This document shows, in pieces, positions 28,113-37,848 of a stretch of DNA of 64,000 nucleotides (position 1 is its first letter; each line of letters begins with the position of its first letter). Location of the stretch: contig JBOEHJ010000064.1 of NCBI GenBank assembly GCA_050633905.1, positions 1 to 64,000 of the forward strand, written 5' to 3'. The stretch is from JANQPX01 sp050633905 (GTDB lineage: Bacteria; Pseudomonadota; Alphaproteobacteria; Geminicoccales; Geminicoccaceae). The notes below the pieces were generated by a model. It saw nothing but the letters and a program-made list of their open reading frames with translations. It did not search any database and was not told where the DNA came from. A program made the position numbers and the translations under genes.

Positions 28113-28274
28113 CTTACAGAGAGAGCTTCTTTAGCTCAATAACCTGGGGTATGACCAGGCAAATGGGTTTTGCGCCCAGTGATGCAGTTCCAACGACACC
28201 TGCCGGTCCTATGCTTCGTCACCAATACCCCGATCCATCCGGCATCGTGGTCGATGTTGTGGGTTCCTTCGGCA

Positions 28275-28400
28275 AGAGTATTTTCCGATCATTCGGAACC
28301 AGCCCACGTCCTCTCAGGGCCGCCGGCGGGGGCACACCCTATCCGCGGCCCTGAGGGGACGTGGGCTGATGGCGACATCGTTTGTTCGACAACGCTCTAA
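28275..28400. repeat. Intergenic palindrome, copy E (strongest stem)
   Basis: Stem of 24 bp with one mismatch: 28300-28323 (CAGCCCACGTCCTCTCAGGG...) against 28345-28368 (...CCCTGAGGGGACGTGGGCTG), 21-nt loop. The left outer flank is TTTTCCGATCATTCGGAACC as in copy C; the right outer flank ends in the family edge GCTCTA. It sits between the Wzc2 gene and its downstream methyltransferase and could terminate or stabilise transcripts. Nothing gene-like is seen in 28113-28274. Confidence 0.7.
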
Positions 28401-28485
28401 CTGACAGGTCGAAGAAATTGGAGATTGTTGGCCGCAAGCACGGTTGCACGGCATGCAGTCATACCGACTGCTTAGGACTGAACAG

Positions 28486-30798
28486 TTAGTTGACGTAGTA
28501 GTTTTCATATTCCTGGTAATGATGGCCAGCATCCCGGAACTGGTACGTCCGATGCTTCTTGAAGTCGACTTGGCTCATCGCAGCACCATAGATTTCGATG
28601 CCGCTTTCCTTCAGTCGCTGCAGCCCACCTTGAGCGGTTTCACGGTCGGTCTCGCCCCAGCGGAGAATAAAGATCGCGAGATCACCGAGGGAAGCAACGA
28701 TTCGGGCCTCGCTGACCGCAAACAGCGGCGCGCTGTCGATAATGATGATGTCATAATGGGCCCGCGCCTTCTCGAGGAAGGTCTTCATCTCCTTGCTATC
28801 GAGAATCTCCGTCGGGTCAGGGGAGTAGGCCGCCATGGGCATGGCTACATGAAGATTCTTGACGACGGGATGTTTCCAGATGGTTTCCTCGAAAGTCAGA
28901 TCGCCCTGAACATAATCGACGATACTGTTCACATGCCCTTTGATCCCCAATTCTTGAAGGATGCTGGGATGTCGGAGATCGAGATCAAGCAGCAGGGTCC
29001 TCGTTCCGGATCGCGCCGAAAGGGTGGCCAAGCTTAGCGAAAAGGTCGTCTTGCCTTCATTAGGTAAGGTCGAGGTGGTGACTAAGACCTTGTTCTTGCC
29101 ATTCTCCATTTTCGGCCTGAGGTCCAATAGGACTTTGCGGAAGGCATCGGTATACACCGACATCGGCTTTTCGAGCAGGTAGTGATGGGGCCTCTGCTTG
29201 CGCTTTAGCCGCTTCAGTTGAGGCACCATTGTCGCCAGGTGCAGGCCAAGATAGCTGTTAACCTGCGGCTCGCTCCTGATGCGCTGGTCGCGATGATCGC
29301 GCAGCACCGCGATCATCATACCACTGACAAAGGCGAGGCAAAAACCAATGAGCCCGGTTAGTTTGGGGGTAGGCGTGCTCGACACCGCCGGCGCTGCCGC
29401 CTCGGAAATCAAGCTGATCCCGGACTGGACGATGGTTTTTTCCTCGTTGATCCGCTTGGAGCGTTGCAGGAAGGTTTGGTAAAGTTCTCGGGTTGCTTCC
29501 GCTTCGCGCTCGCGCTCGCGCAACTGCACCTCGACCTCGCTCTGCCCAGAATTTTGTTGTCGGATCGAGGCGATTTCCGCCTCGAAGGCTGCTTGTTGTC
29601 CACGCATTGCCTCGACGTCGTCTTTCAGATTCTGAATGATCCGATCGACCTCCAAATCGAGCCTTATGTCGATCCTGTTCTGCTCATTTCGCAGTGCCAG
29701 CATCTCAGGATGGCGTGGGCCGAACGTATCGGCGAGTTCGGCTTCTCGCTGTTGCAATTCCCGTTGCTGCAGACGCAGATCACCGACCGTTTGGGCATTA
29801 CTGATTTCCGGCAGATTGTAGACGGGCTGCCCAGATGCACGCAATTTGGTGAGGGCCGTCAGCCTAGCCTGCCGTCCAGAAAGGTCAGCTCTTAGCCTAA
29901 TCAGCTCCGCACTGAAGCCGGAGAGTTCCTCCGCCTTGGCATCCAAATCTGAGTTCTGCAGATTATGCTCGGCGCGGAACCGCGCGATCTCGTTCTCGGC
30001 CTTCGTCAGGTGCTCCCGCAGAACCTGCACCCGCTTGTCCAGCCAACCGGAAGTCTCGGTGGTCGCGGCTTCCCTGCTAAGGCGCTTTCCGTCGATGTAA
30101 TTTTCGGCTGATTGGTTAGCGACGCGAGCTGCCTCTCTTGGATCATCAGAGGTGTAGCTGATCGCGATCACGTAAGAATCGCCCGACAGCAATACGCTGT
30201 AATTTTCGTAGAATTCTTCGATTTGCTTCTCAAGCGGATTGTCGTCGGCATCCCTGTTGGTCTCCATCTCTTTGGGCTGGTCGCCTTCATTGCTAAACAG
30301 GGCGAATGCCTTTTTCACGAAGAACCACGAATCGGCTGAGGCGGCTTCCTCCGCCTCCGCTTCCTGCCAGGGAGATTTGATCGGATCGTAAAGGCCAGCA
30401 TCGCGCATGACCCGCTCGACATGGGAACGCGAGGTCAACTTCCGGACCTCTGTTTTGAGCGCGGTTTCGTCAGCGCTTTGCTGCGCGTCGCCCCCAAGAC
30501 CGCTCACCGTGTCTCTCACAGACGTCACTAGAATTTCCGCAACCGCGGTATATTTTGGAGTCATCCCGAGACCGACGAGAATGCCCAGCCCGGTGCCAAT
30601 GATGGTCAAGCCCAACAGCATCCATTTGTAGATCCGCAGAATCTTCAACATCCCGAAGGCGTCAATCATCTGCTCGCTCTGTTGGTCCCCGTGCTCATCA
30701 CGCATAGGCATCGATGATCCTTCTATGGCAACTTGGCGACTTGCCTGGCCAGATTGATCTCTCATCGCACCATCTCCGATATCGACATAGTTAGGCAT
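28486..30798 (-). CDS. Second Wzc/ExoP-type co-polymerase and tyrosine autokinase
   Basis: 770 aa from ATG 30798 (GGGGC upstream; a TTG 21 nt earlier is possible). TM1 is YKWMLLGLTIIGTGLGILVGL, followed by a Wzz head, an acidic insert (EAEAEEAASADSW), a long coiled coil of Arg/Glu/Gln-rich heptads, and TM2 LTGLIGFCLAFVSGMMIAVL. The BY-kinase part has Walker A TLPNEGKTTFSLSLA, Walker A' TLLLDLDLRHP and Walker B IIIIDSAPLF, and ends in HHYQEYENYYVN, the Tyr cluster. Only distantly like the kinase at 11021. Having two such proteins suggests two export systems or two chain-length regulators. No outer-membrane Wza partner is in the window. Confidence 0.92.
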   Translation of the reverse strand: MPNYVDIGDGAMRDQSGQASRQVAIEGSSMPMRDEHGDQQSEQMIDAFGMLKILRIYKWMLLGLTIIGTGLGILVGLGMTPKYTAVAEILVTSVRDTVSGLGGDAQQSADETALKTEVRKLTSRSHVERVMRDAGLYDPIKSPWQEAEAEEAASADSWFFVKKAFALFSNEGDQPKEMETNRDADDNPLEKQIEEFYENYSVLLSGDSYVIAISYTSDDPREAARVANQSAENYIDGKRLSREAATTETSGWLDKRVQVLREHLTKAENEIARFRAEHNLQNSDLDAKAEELSGFSAELIRLRADLSGRQARLTALTKLRASGQPVYNLPEISNAQTVGDLRLQQRELQQREAELADTFGPRHPEMLALRNEQNRIDIRLDLEVDRIIQNLKDDVEAMRGQQAAFEAEIASIRQQNSGQSEVEVQLREREREAEATRELYQTFLQRSKRINEEKTIVQSGISLISEAAAPAVSSTPTPKLTGLIGFCLAFVSGMMIAVLRDHRDQRIRSEPQVNSYLGLHLATMVPQLKRLKRKQRPHHYLLEKPMSVYTDAFRKVLLDLRPKMENGKNKVLVTTSTLPNEGKTTFSLSLATLSARSGTRTLLLDLDLRHPSILQELGIKGHVNSIVDYVQGDLTFEETIWKHPVVKNLHVAMPMAAYSPDPTEILDSKEMKTFLEKARAHYDIIIIDSAPLFAVSEARIVASLGDLAIFILRWGETDRETAQGGLQRLKESGIEIYGAAMSQVDFKKHRTYQFRDAGHHYQEYENYYVN

Positions 30799-31418
30799 TT
30801 TGCCCCGAACAAGCAGCAATTATACGGCGAGTCTGTATTGCCCCCGCTTGCCTTGGAGAACACACCTTTTGGGCGAATTAAGAAAAGAGAGGCAAGGAAA
30901 CACGAGAGCATGAAAGGTAAGTTATCTAGCTTGATTTGATATCTTGCGAACTTGACATCAAGGTGTCGATGTGGGGAGAGACGCTCGCCTTGTCGAGGGT
31001 TGAAGGTTTGCTTTTCATGCGAAAAATCGTCAGAAAAACAGTAAGTCATTCTCAACCATAAGCTGCTAAACATCTTTTCGTGATCGAGAGCAGTGATCTT
31101 TTTCACATGGAGAATTTGTTTCATTATTGATGGCAATTCAGGCCGTTATGAATTTTTTCTTTCTTCGCTCGGCTCCCGAGACTCTTCTCAGAAGATGGCA
31201 AAGAACAACCAAAGGTTTGGCCAAGTTCGCATCGTCTAATGAAAACTATTGGAGCCGGCCCACGCAACAAATCGCATCTTTTTTTTCGCGACCGGTTCAA
31301 GGTTTGAACCCTGTTCAATACGCTCGAGGCAAACATTATCGATGAAGTTCCCACTTCCCAGCAAGAAACCAAAACGAGCCGCGATAGGCTACGTCGAAGA
31401 GGCAAGTTTGCATCACCG

Positions 31419-32609
31419 CTAGCTTGCCGCCGCCGTCACAACCTCCATCACCACGTCGGCAACATGGGCCATATGGTCAGGCCCCAACGTAGGATGGACC
31501 TGAAGCATCAAGCTTTCCTCGCCCAACCGCTTTGCCACGGGCAAACGATCTTGCCGCCCCGCCCCGCCAGGGCTTGCATTGCTAAGCGCCTTTTCCAAAT
31601 ACATCTCCGGACAGCCACCGGTCAGGCAGGGAACGCCCTTAGCGTTGATCTCAACCATGATCCGATCGCGGTTCCAGTCGCTCTTCAGGCATTCCGGGCG
31701 AACGAAGAAGTAATATTTGTAGTAGGCATGCTCGATACCGGCAGGCGGTTCGGTGACACGCAGGGCCTTTTCGTCGCGAAAGGCAGCATTCAAAATATCA
31801 GCGTTGCGCCTTCGGATTTCGGTCCATTGCGGTAACTTTTCGTACTGCAGAAGGCCGATTGCTGCCTGCATCTCGGTCATGCGGAAGTTGGTGCCCACCG
31901 AGTCATGCAGCCACCGGTAACCAGGTGGGTGATCCTGGCTTTGGCATTTCTGGTAGCTCTTACCGTGATCCTTATACGACCACAGGCGCTCCCAGAGATC
32001 ATCATCATTGGTGACCACCGCCCCACCCTCGCCACCGGTCGTGATGATCTTGTCCTGACAGAAGGAGAAGGTCGAGACATGGCCGAAACTGCCGATGGCC
32101 CGACCATTAAGCCGCGCACCATGAGCTTGGGCGCAATCTTCGATCAGGAATAGCCCCTTGTCCTCAGCCAGCTTACCAAGGGCTTCCATATCGCAAGGCC
32201 AGCCAGCAAGGTGCACCGCGATGATCGCCCGAGTGCGGGATGTGATCTGCGGCAAGACCGTCTCGACGGTAATGTTTTGGGAAACCTCGTCAATATCAGC
32301 GAACACCGGCGTCGCCCCAGTGAGGGCAACACAGCTGGCCGATGCGAGAAAGCTTCTCGGCGTGACGATCACTTCGTCGCCGGTGCCAATGCCGAGCACC
32401 GCCAAAATGGCATCAAGCGTCACGCTACCATTGGCCATGACGATGCCGTGCTTCGTCTCGGTGGCTTGGGCGATGACCGTTTCCAGCTCACGCCCCTTCT
32501 GGCCGGTCCAGTAATTGACACGGTTGGATTCTAAAACCGATGCAACCGCCTCGCGCTCATCTCGACCAAAGGCCGGCCAGCCAGGGAGCTCCATAGATGT
32601 TCGGGTCAT
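31419..32609 (-). CDS. DegT/DnrJ/EryC1-type aminotransferase (PglE-like)
   Basis: 396-aa PLP-dependent sugar aminotransferase. The PLP lysine is Lys187 in TFSFCQDKIITTGGEGG; Asp158 in LIEDCAQAHGA contacts the PLP ring nitrogen; VNYWTGQKGRELE near the N-terminus is typical of the family. Together with the 4,6-dehydratase (33384-35354) and sugar transferase (32694-33341) just upstream on the same strand it forms the order dehydratase > transferase > aminotransferase, matching UDP-4-amino-4,6-dideoxy-GlcNAc synthesis on the way to diacetyl-bacillosamine. The acetyltransferase step is at 37849-38502. The upstream gap to the Wzc2 gene (30799-31418, about 620 nt) has no gene I recognise. Confidence 0.88.
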   Translation of the reverse strand: MTRTSMELPGWPAFGRDEREAVASVLESNRVNYWTGQKGRELETVIAQATETKHGIVMANGSVTLDAILAVLGIGTGDEVIVTPRSFLASASCVALTGATPVFADIDEVSQNITVETVLPQITSRTRAIIAVHLAGWPCDMEALGKLAEDKGLFLIEDCAQAHGARLNGRAIGSFGHVSTFSFCQDKIITTGGEGGAVVTNDDDLWERLWSYKDHGKSYQKCQSQDHPPGYRWLHDSVGTNFRMTEMQAAIGLLQYEKLPQWTEIRRRNADILNAAFRDEKALRVTEPPAGIEHAYYKYYFFVRPECLKSDWNRDRIMVEINAKGVPCLTGGCPEMYLEKALSNASPGGAGRQDRLPVAKRLGEESLMLQVHPTLGPDHMAHVADVVMEVVTAAAS

Positions 32610-32693
32610 TATAACCTTTCCACGTGTCGTCTAGAACTGAGAGGCATAGAGCAAAAAACTAAAAGATCCTTAAACCAACCGAGCAGGGCGGTG

Positions 32694-33341
32694 TCACGCC
32701 ACCTCTTTCAAGCGGCCATCGTCATCCCGGTTGATCTCGGTGTTGGCAGCGCTACCCAGAAACATCTCGCCGCCGACCGCATGGCCTTCTTGATTAACGC
32801 CTTCGGGCTTGATCAGCCGTTGGGCGGTTTTCATCATAATCTTGAGGTCGACCCAAAGGCTTTGCTGGTCGACATAGCGGACATCCAGTCCAAGGCGCTC
32901 ATCCCAGGGAAGATTATTCCGGCCGCTGATCTGGGCGAGGCCGGTGATACCTGGTCGCACCTCGTGACGCCGAGCCTGTTCTGGCGTGTAGCGATCGAGA
33001 TAGACCACCAGCAGCGGGCGCGGACCAACCAGGCTCATATCTCCTTTCAACACGTTCCAAAGCTGGGGCAATTCGTCGAGACTGAGGGCGCGCAGCCGGT
33101 TGCCGAAGGTCGAAGCGCGCTCGTGGTCCGCCAGTGGTTGGCCATCGGGACCATTAGCGTTGTGCATCGTGCGGAATTTATAGAGCTTAAAGATCCGGCC
33201 GCCACGGCCCGGTCGGTCCTGGGTGAACAGCACCGGAGCGCCCAATACCAAGCGCACCAAAAGTGCCACAACCAACATCAATCCCGACAAGACAACCAGC
33301 GCCGTTGCTGAAACGACTATATCGATAGCCCGCTTAAGCAT
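32694..33341 (-). CDS. Bacterial sugar-1-phosphate transferase (PglC/WcaJ C-domain-like)
   Basis: 215-aa monotopic phosphoglycosyltransferase, the small form like PglC. It has one N-terminal hydrophobic re-entrant helix (VVSATALVVLSGLMLVVALLVRL), then PVLFTQDRPGRGGRIFKLYKFRTMH, the catalytic LSLDELPQLWNVLKGDMSLVGPRP (Asp-Glu pair) and RHEVRPGITGLAQISGRN. It transfers a sugar phosphate, probably diNAcBac-P, to undecaprenyl phosphate. The ending is a short polar tail. This is the second initiating enzyme of the window; the first, of a different fold, is the fusion at 21363-23573. Confidence 0.9.
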   Translation of the reverse strand: MLKRAIDIVVSATALVVLSGLMLVVALLVRLVLGAPVLFTQDRPGRGGRIFKLYKFRTMHNANGPDGQPLADHERASTFGNRLRALSLDELPQLWNVLKGDMSLVGPRPLLVVYLDRYTPEQARRHEVRPGITGLAQISGRNNLPWDERLGLDVRYVDQQSLWVDLKIMMKTAQRLIKPEGVNQEGHAVGGEMFLGSAANTEINRDDDGRLKEVA

Positions 33342-33383
33342 GTCTGCCTTCCTCCATTTGCAATCGCGCCGTCTAATAAAACC

Positions 33384-35354
33384 TCAGGCCGCCGCCATCG
33401 CTGACTTCTTCTTGCCGTCGTCCTTGTCTCGACCATCGTCGCCCTGGAAACCGACCACGACATCGTTGAGGATGGCGACCGCCTCGTCGCGCTGATGGGT
33501 TGGCACAACCTCCTCGAGCCGACGTAGAGCCCCGTTGAGGGCTTCTTCAGATGGCGGTGTGGAGTAGGCGACGTTAACGCCGTCGATCTTCGCCGTCAGC
33601 TGGGTCTCATGGGTGGCGAATAGCTCCTCATAGAGCTTTTCCCCGGGGCGAAGACCGATCGACTTAATTTCGATATCCTTGCCGGGTTCCAGCCCGGCGA
33701 GGCGTGCCATATGGCAGGCCAACTCGTAGACTTTGACCGGCGTGCCCATATCGAGAACCAGCACATTGCCCCGCGCTTCGCCGCCATCCAGGCTGTGGGC
33801 TGCGGCCTGCAGCACCAGCTGGGTCGCCTCGCGCACGGTCATAAAATAGCGGGTGATATCGGGATGGGTGATCGTCAACGGTCCACCCGCAGCCAGCTGC
33901 TTTTTGAACAATGGCACCACCGAACCGCTGGATCCCAGCACATTACCGAAACGCACCACGATGAACCGGGTAGGATCATTCTCGTTGGCGAGAAGATCCT
34001 TGGCCTGGCAATATTGCTCGGCCAGCCATTTGGTGGCCCCCATGATGCTGGTCGGGTTAACCGACTTGTCGGTAGAGATCAGCACCATACCAAGCGCGCC
34101 GCACGCCTTGGCAGCATTGGCGACATTGCGCGTGCCAAAGACATTGGTGCGGATCGCTTCGATGGGATTGGCTTCGACCATCGGCACATGCTTGAGCGCT
34201 GCTGCATGGAAAATCAGCGCGGGCTTGTGGGTCTCGAACTTGTGCGCAAGGGCACTACTATCGCGCACATCCGTGAGGATCGGTACGATTCTGGTGGTGT
34301 CCGCATAGGCGCGCGTTCGCAGATCCTGCTCGATCGCATACAGGTTATATTCGCAATTATCGAGAACACAGAGCTCTTCTGGTTCATAGCTCAAAATCTG
34401 CCGGCAGAGTTCGCCACCAATGGTGCCGCCGCCACCGGTCACCACCACCCGACGTCCAGTGATCAGCTCGCTCAAGGATCCGAGATCGAGCTTGACCTGG
34501 GAACGGCCCAGAAGGTCTTCGATAGCAATCGGCTTCAGGTCAACCTTTGCACCTGCACTACTGGCATCGCTGAGCGTCATCATGCTCGGCATTTTCGAGA
34601 CCTTGACCTCATGCTGTCCAGCAACGCGGATCAGCTCGGCCATCACGTCTGCGTCGACCTTCTCGCAAACAATCATCCATGCGGGTTTCTGATCGATTTC
34701 CCCTAGCCAGTTGATGATCTCATCCAGGCTTCCGCCAGGACCGACGATGGGGATGCCATGGAGCGTCCGCCCGACATCACGACCTTCGAGATCGAGAATG
34801 GCAACCGGCCGATGGGGCATGAAATCGGCTCGCTTGGCCCAGCGCAGGAACATCTCGGTTTTCGCACCGAGACCGATCAACATCACAGGCAGTTGGATGC
34901 TGTTGGCGGGTACGTCGCTCTTCTCGAGAAATGTCGCGCGCGCAGCCATACGCGCCAGAAAACGCGGCCCGGCAAGCAGGGTCATGGTCAGTACCGCCAA
35001 AATAATCGGCACTGAGCGCGGGACACCATCAAGGCGGGAGGTCAAAAAGAAGGATAGGAAGACCAAGATCGTCGCCGCGGCAACCGTGGCGAGGATCCGC
35101 AGCAGATCGTCGGCTGTGGTATACCGCCAAAGGTGCTGGCTCAAGCCAAGCTGGAACGACAAGATCGCCACCACCAAGCCGAACAGCGGTGCGCCAAACT
35201 GGATGATCGCGGTTTGCTCGGGACCGATCCCATTGATCCCATAACGCAGCACGAAAGCCGCTGCGAAGGCGAAGGTTGCCATGGAAAAATCGTGAAGAAC
35301 GGAAAGAAGGCGTTGGCGAATAAATACCTTCCAATCTGTCTTGAAACAGATCAT
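33384..35354 (-). CDS. UDP-GlcNAc 4,6-dehydratase, membrane-anchored (PglF/CapD-like)
   Basis: 656 aa. Four N-terminal membrane segments (residues about 20-140), a first Rossmann-like linker domain (VMLIGLGAKTEMFLRWA), then the SDR catalytic domain: VVVTGGGGTIGGELCRQIL (303-321), FHAAALKHVPMVEANP (382-397) and STDKSVNPTSIMGATK (427-442), where Met replaces the usual SDR Tyr, as is normal for PglF/CapD. Residues downstream (FGNVLGSSGSVVPLF and LRPGEKLYEELF) complete the family pattern. Makes UDP-4-keto-6-deoxy sugar. First gene of the dehydratase-transferase-aminotransferase operon; divergent from the VanZ-like gene across an AT-rich 372-nt gap. Confidence 0.92.
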   Translation of the reverse strand: MICFKTDWKVFIRQRLLSVLHDFSMATFAFAAAFVLRYGINGIGPEQTAIIQFGAPLFGLVVAILSFQLGLSQHLWRYTTADDLLRILATVAAATILVFLSFFLTSRLDGVPRSVPIILAVLTMTLLAGPRFLARMAARATFLEKSDVPANSIQLPVMLIGLGAKTEMFLRWAKRADFMPHRPVAILDLEGRDVGRTLHGIPIVGPGGSLDEIINWLGEIDQKPAWMIVCEKVDADVMAELIRVAGQHEVKVSKMPSMMTLSDASSAGAKVDLKPIAIEDLLGRSQVKLDLGSLSELITGRRVVVTGGGGTIGGELCRQILSYEPEELCVLDNCEYNLYAIEQDLRTRAYADTTRIVPILTDVRDSSALAHKFETHKPALIFHAAALKHVPMVEANPIEAIRTNVFGTRNVANAAKACGALGMVLISTDKSVNPTSIMGATKWLAEQYCQAKDLLANENDPTRFIVVRFGNVLGSSGSVVPLFKKQLAAGGPLTITHPDITRYFMTVREATQLVLQAAAHSLDGGEARGNVLVLDMGTPVKVYELACHMARLAGLEPGKDIEIKSIGLRPGEKLYEELFATHETQLTAKIDGVNVAYSTPPSEEALNGALRRLEEVVPTHQRDEAVAILNDVVVGFQGDDGRDKDDGKKKSAMAAA

Positions 35355-35726
35355 CGAGTTCCTCCAGTCACAAAAATGTGTTCTTAGTTGCTTGGGCTAT
35401 ACCGAAAAAAAAACCACCTAAAGACGCGTTAGCTGCCCAAGCAAAAGAGCAGAAAAAATACTGATGTCAATGCAATTTTTCACCTTACCGATAATATTAA
35501 AACTGCGATGTATTTCTATTTATGGTGGATAGAATTACCACAGGTGGAAAGTGATTAATTATTAAAAAATTCCTAGGTGATAAAATTCGTCAGATTTCTC
35601 CTTTTTTTCAATTTTTGGTGGTTCTTTTTAACGAAATATTGACGTAGTTAGTTTATTTTGTCGCACTGTGTTCTATCCGGCGACAACTGGCCATAAAATG
35701 ACGGCGCAAGTACCTTAGGGCAGCAT

Positions 35727-36770
35727 TTGCTTCCGTCGCGAATTCCGCTCTGGTCCTGCATCGTCTTCGGATTCCCTATGATCAACTTGCTGTGTCTTGC
35801 CTTCATCGGCTTTGCGATTCATGGCTCGCTTTGGCCTTACGACGTCGTGATGCCGGACAGCGAGGCCTATCGGCTGTTCTTCGGCAATCTCCAGGGGGGA
35901 TACAGCCGGCGCGATCTTCTGGCCAATATTCTGCTGTTCATGCCAATCGGTCTATTCGGCCTCCTGGGGGCTTACCGGATGGAAAGGCTGGTGCTTCGCA
36001 GCCTGTTGGTGGGAGCAGGTGGCTTTGTCCTCGCCGCTCTGCTCCAACTCGGTCAGCTTTATATCAAGAGCCGCCAGGCTGATCTTGACGACATCATCTG
36101 GAATACTGCCGGCCTGGCGATTGGCATGACCGTGGCCTTTGCCTGCTGGCGGGGATGGGAGAAACAGCGTTGCGAAACCTCACCCTTTTGGCATCGTCTC
36201 CAACCGCCGCTGATACCGGTCCTCGTTCTAGCAACCTGGTGCGCTTACAAGCTGGTCCCATTCGTCCCATCCCTCTACTGGGCGAATATCCGAGGAGGTT
36301 TCTTCGCAACCGCCACCCCGTTGACCTTCCTGCACGACGTCGTCGGCTGGCTAATCGTCGCCCTGGTCCTCTTTCGATCCTTTCCCCAGAACGCGGCATT
36401 GCTGCTGCCCGGCATGATCCTGGTCGTCTTGTTGCTGGAGATCGTGATCATCGGCAATGCACTGCGTGCCGACGAAATTTTGGCGGCTCTGATGGCTTGG
36501 GGATTCTGGCAATTAGCGACCGACCGGCACCGGATAGCGGTCGAGAAAACCATGCCGGTCGCGACCATCACTCTCCTCCTCGTCATCGTCTTCTGGTCCT
36601 ATCCCCCAGCAGGCAGCCTCGCACCCTCAATCGGCGACACAGCAGACCTGATTTTGCGCAGCATGTTCGGGTTCAGCTTTCTACTAAGCAGTCTTGTCTA
36701 TCTTGGCCTGCGCCGTCACTATGGCAACCAACAATTGAAGCAGTCACCGAGCATCAGTTCGGTTGAATAG
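35727..36770 (+). CDS. VanZ-like membrane protein
   Basis: 347-aa membrane protein with about nine hydrophobic segments. The VanZ pattern is in the first half: LWPYDVVMPDSEAYRLFF, SRRDLLANILLFMPIGLFGLL and RQADLDDIIWNTAGLAIG. TTG 35727 is favoured by AGGG 6 nt upstream; the first ATG in frame is 35778. VanZ-like proteins are frequent in glycan loci without a settled function. Placed between two divergent/parallel glycan genes, with the FemAB-like gene 41 nt downstream, probably co-transcribed. Confidence 0.8.
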   Translation: MLPSRIPLWSCIVFGFPMINLLCLAFIGFAIHGSLWPYDVVMPDSEAYRLFFGNLQGGYSRRDLLANILLFMPIGLFGLLGAYRMERLVLRSLLVGAGGFVLAALLQLGQLYIKSRQADLDDIIWNTAGLAIGMTVAFACWRGWEKQRCETSPFWHRLQPPLIPVLVLATWCAYKLVPFVPSLYWANIRGGFFATATPLTFLHDVVGWLIVALVLFRSFPQNAALLLPGMILVVLLLEIVIIGNALRADEILAALMAWGFWQLATDRHRIAVEKTMPVATITLLLVIVFWSYPPAGSLAPSIGDTADLILRSMFGFSFLLSSLVYLGLRRHYGNQQLKQSPSISSVE

Positions 36771-36811
36771 ATACCGTTCTGTAAGCTCGTTAGAATTGAG
36801 TAGATAGATAC

Positions 36812-37774
36812 ATGTCGATAAGCACCTCTCACCCCCGCATGACGATGATTCCCGCGCATGCATCCGAATGGGACGACATCGTCGGATCGATGGCGGGTGC
36901 CGCCACCTATCATGACCGCTGGTACAATCAGTTGTCCGCCAACATGGCCGGAGGCGAGGCGTTCCTGTTAAGCTACGAAAAGCTCCCCTACCGAGCGGCG
37001 ATTCCACTGATTATTCATGGTCAGGCAGACAAGGGCAAAGCAACATCGGCTTATGGTTATCCTGGCCCTCTGGCCAACAGTCATGATCTGCCGGCAGACT
37101 TCATCGCCGACTTTCAGGCCAACTGTCTCGATCTCCTGATGGAACAGGGCCTTAGCACCGTCTCTTCGAGGCTCAATCCGATGAGCAAAACCGTGTCGTT
37201 GATTGAGGGCATGGGCAATGTTCGGCATGTCGGCGACACGGTGATGATTGACCTTGGACCGTCGGACGAGGATCGGCTGCGCTCCTATCGACGTAATCAC
37301 CGACAAGATATCAGCAAGACCAGAAAGTTGTTACCTCGGACATATCACGACCAAGATTTCACCCATATCAATAGATTTGCAGAAATATATATTGAAAACA
37401 TGAAACGTGTCAAATCAGAAGACTCTTATTTATTTGGTATCGATTATTTCAATTTCATTATAGACCATATGAAAGACAGCACTTATTTATTAATAACTGA
37501 AATCTCAGATGATATCCTCTGCGGCGGCCTGTTCTTCTGTCAGAATCAGATTGCCTACGCTCACCTGGTTGGCTTCGTCTCATCGGTAGAATGCAAATCA
37601 CCGATCAAGACATTGTTCGACGACGCCTGCATCTTCTTTCGCAAGCTTGGTTACAAAGGGGTCTTCCTAGGCGGTGGCGTTGGTGCCAAGAACGACAGTC
37701 TCTTCCATTTCAAATCCGGGTTTGGCGATACCATTCTGCCTTACCATGTCTGGGAATGGCAAAGCACGTGCTAA
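36812..37774 (+). CDS. FemAB/GNAT-like acyltransferase
   Basis: 320-aa member of the lipid II:glycine glycyltransferase-like group. YHDRWYNQLSANMAGGEAFLLSYEKLPYRAAIPLII forms the first half; the basic helix is LRSYRRNHRQDISKTRKLL, then FAEIYIENMKRVKSEDSYLFG and ILCGGLFFCQNQIAYAHLVG, and it closes with GYKGVFLGGGVGAKNDSLFHFKSGFG, a very characteristic FemAB-type ending. The middle (about 37320-37510) is clearly more AT-rich than the flanks, a hint of transferred or recombined DNA. Fourth FemAB-like gene of the window. Follows the VanZ-like gene and converges on the PglD-like gene. Confidence 0.75.
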   Translation: MSISTSHPRMTMIPAHASEWDDIVGSMAGAATYHDRWYNQLSANMAGGEAFLLSYEKLPYRAAIPLIIHGQADKGKATSAYGYPGPLANSHDLPADFIADFQANCLDLLMEQGLSTVSSRLNPMSKTVSLIEGMGNVRHVGDTVMIDLGPSDEDRLRSYRRNHRQDISKTRKLLPRTYHDQDFTHINRFAEIYIENMKRVKSEDSYLFGIDYFNFIIDHMKDSTYLLITEISDDILCGGLFFCQNQIAYAHLVGFVSSVECKSPIKTLFDDACIFFRKLGYKGVFLGGGVGAKNDSLFHFKSGFGDTILPYHVWEWQSTC

Positions 37775-37848
37775 GGGTGCGTTCCCAACGATGGAGTGGA
37801 CTGGTGGTGACGTCCTTTGGTCGAAAAGTGCTCCAGCAACAGAACCTG

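Noticed and set aside
28300..28368. Copy E as a rho-independent terminator
   Set aside because: The stem is very strong but no T-tract follows on either strand, so it is listed as a repeat.
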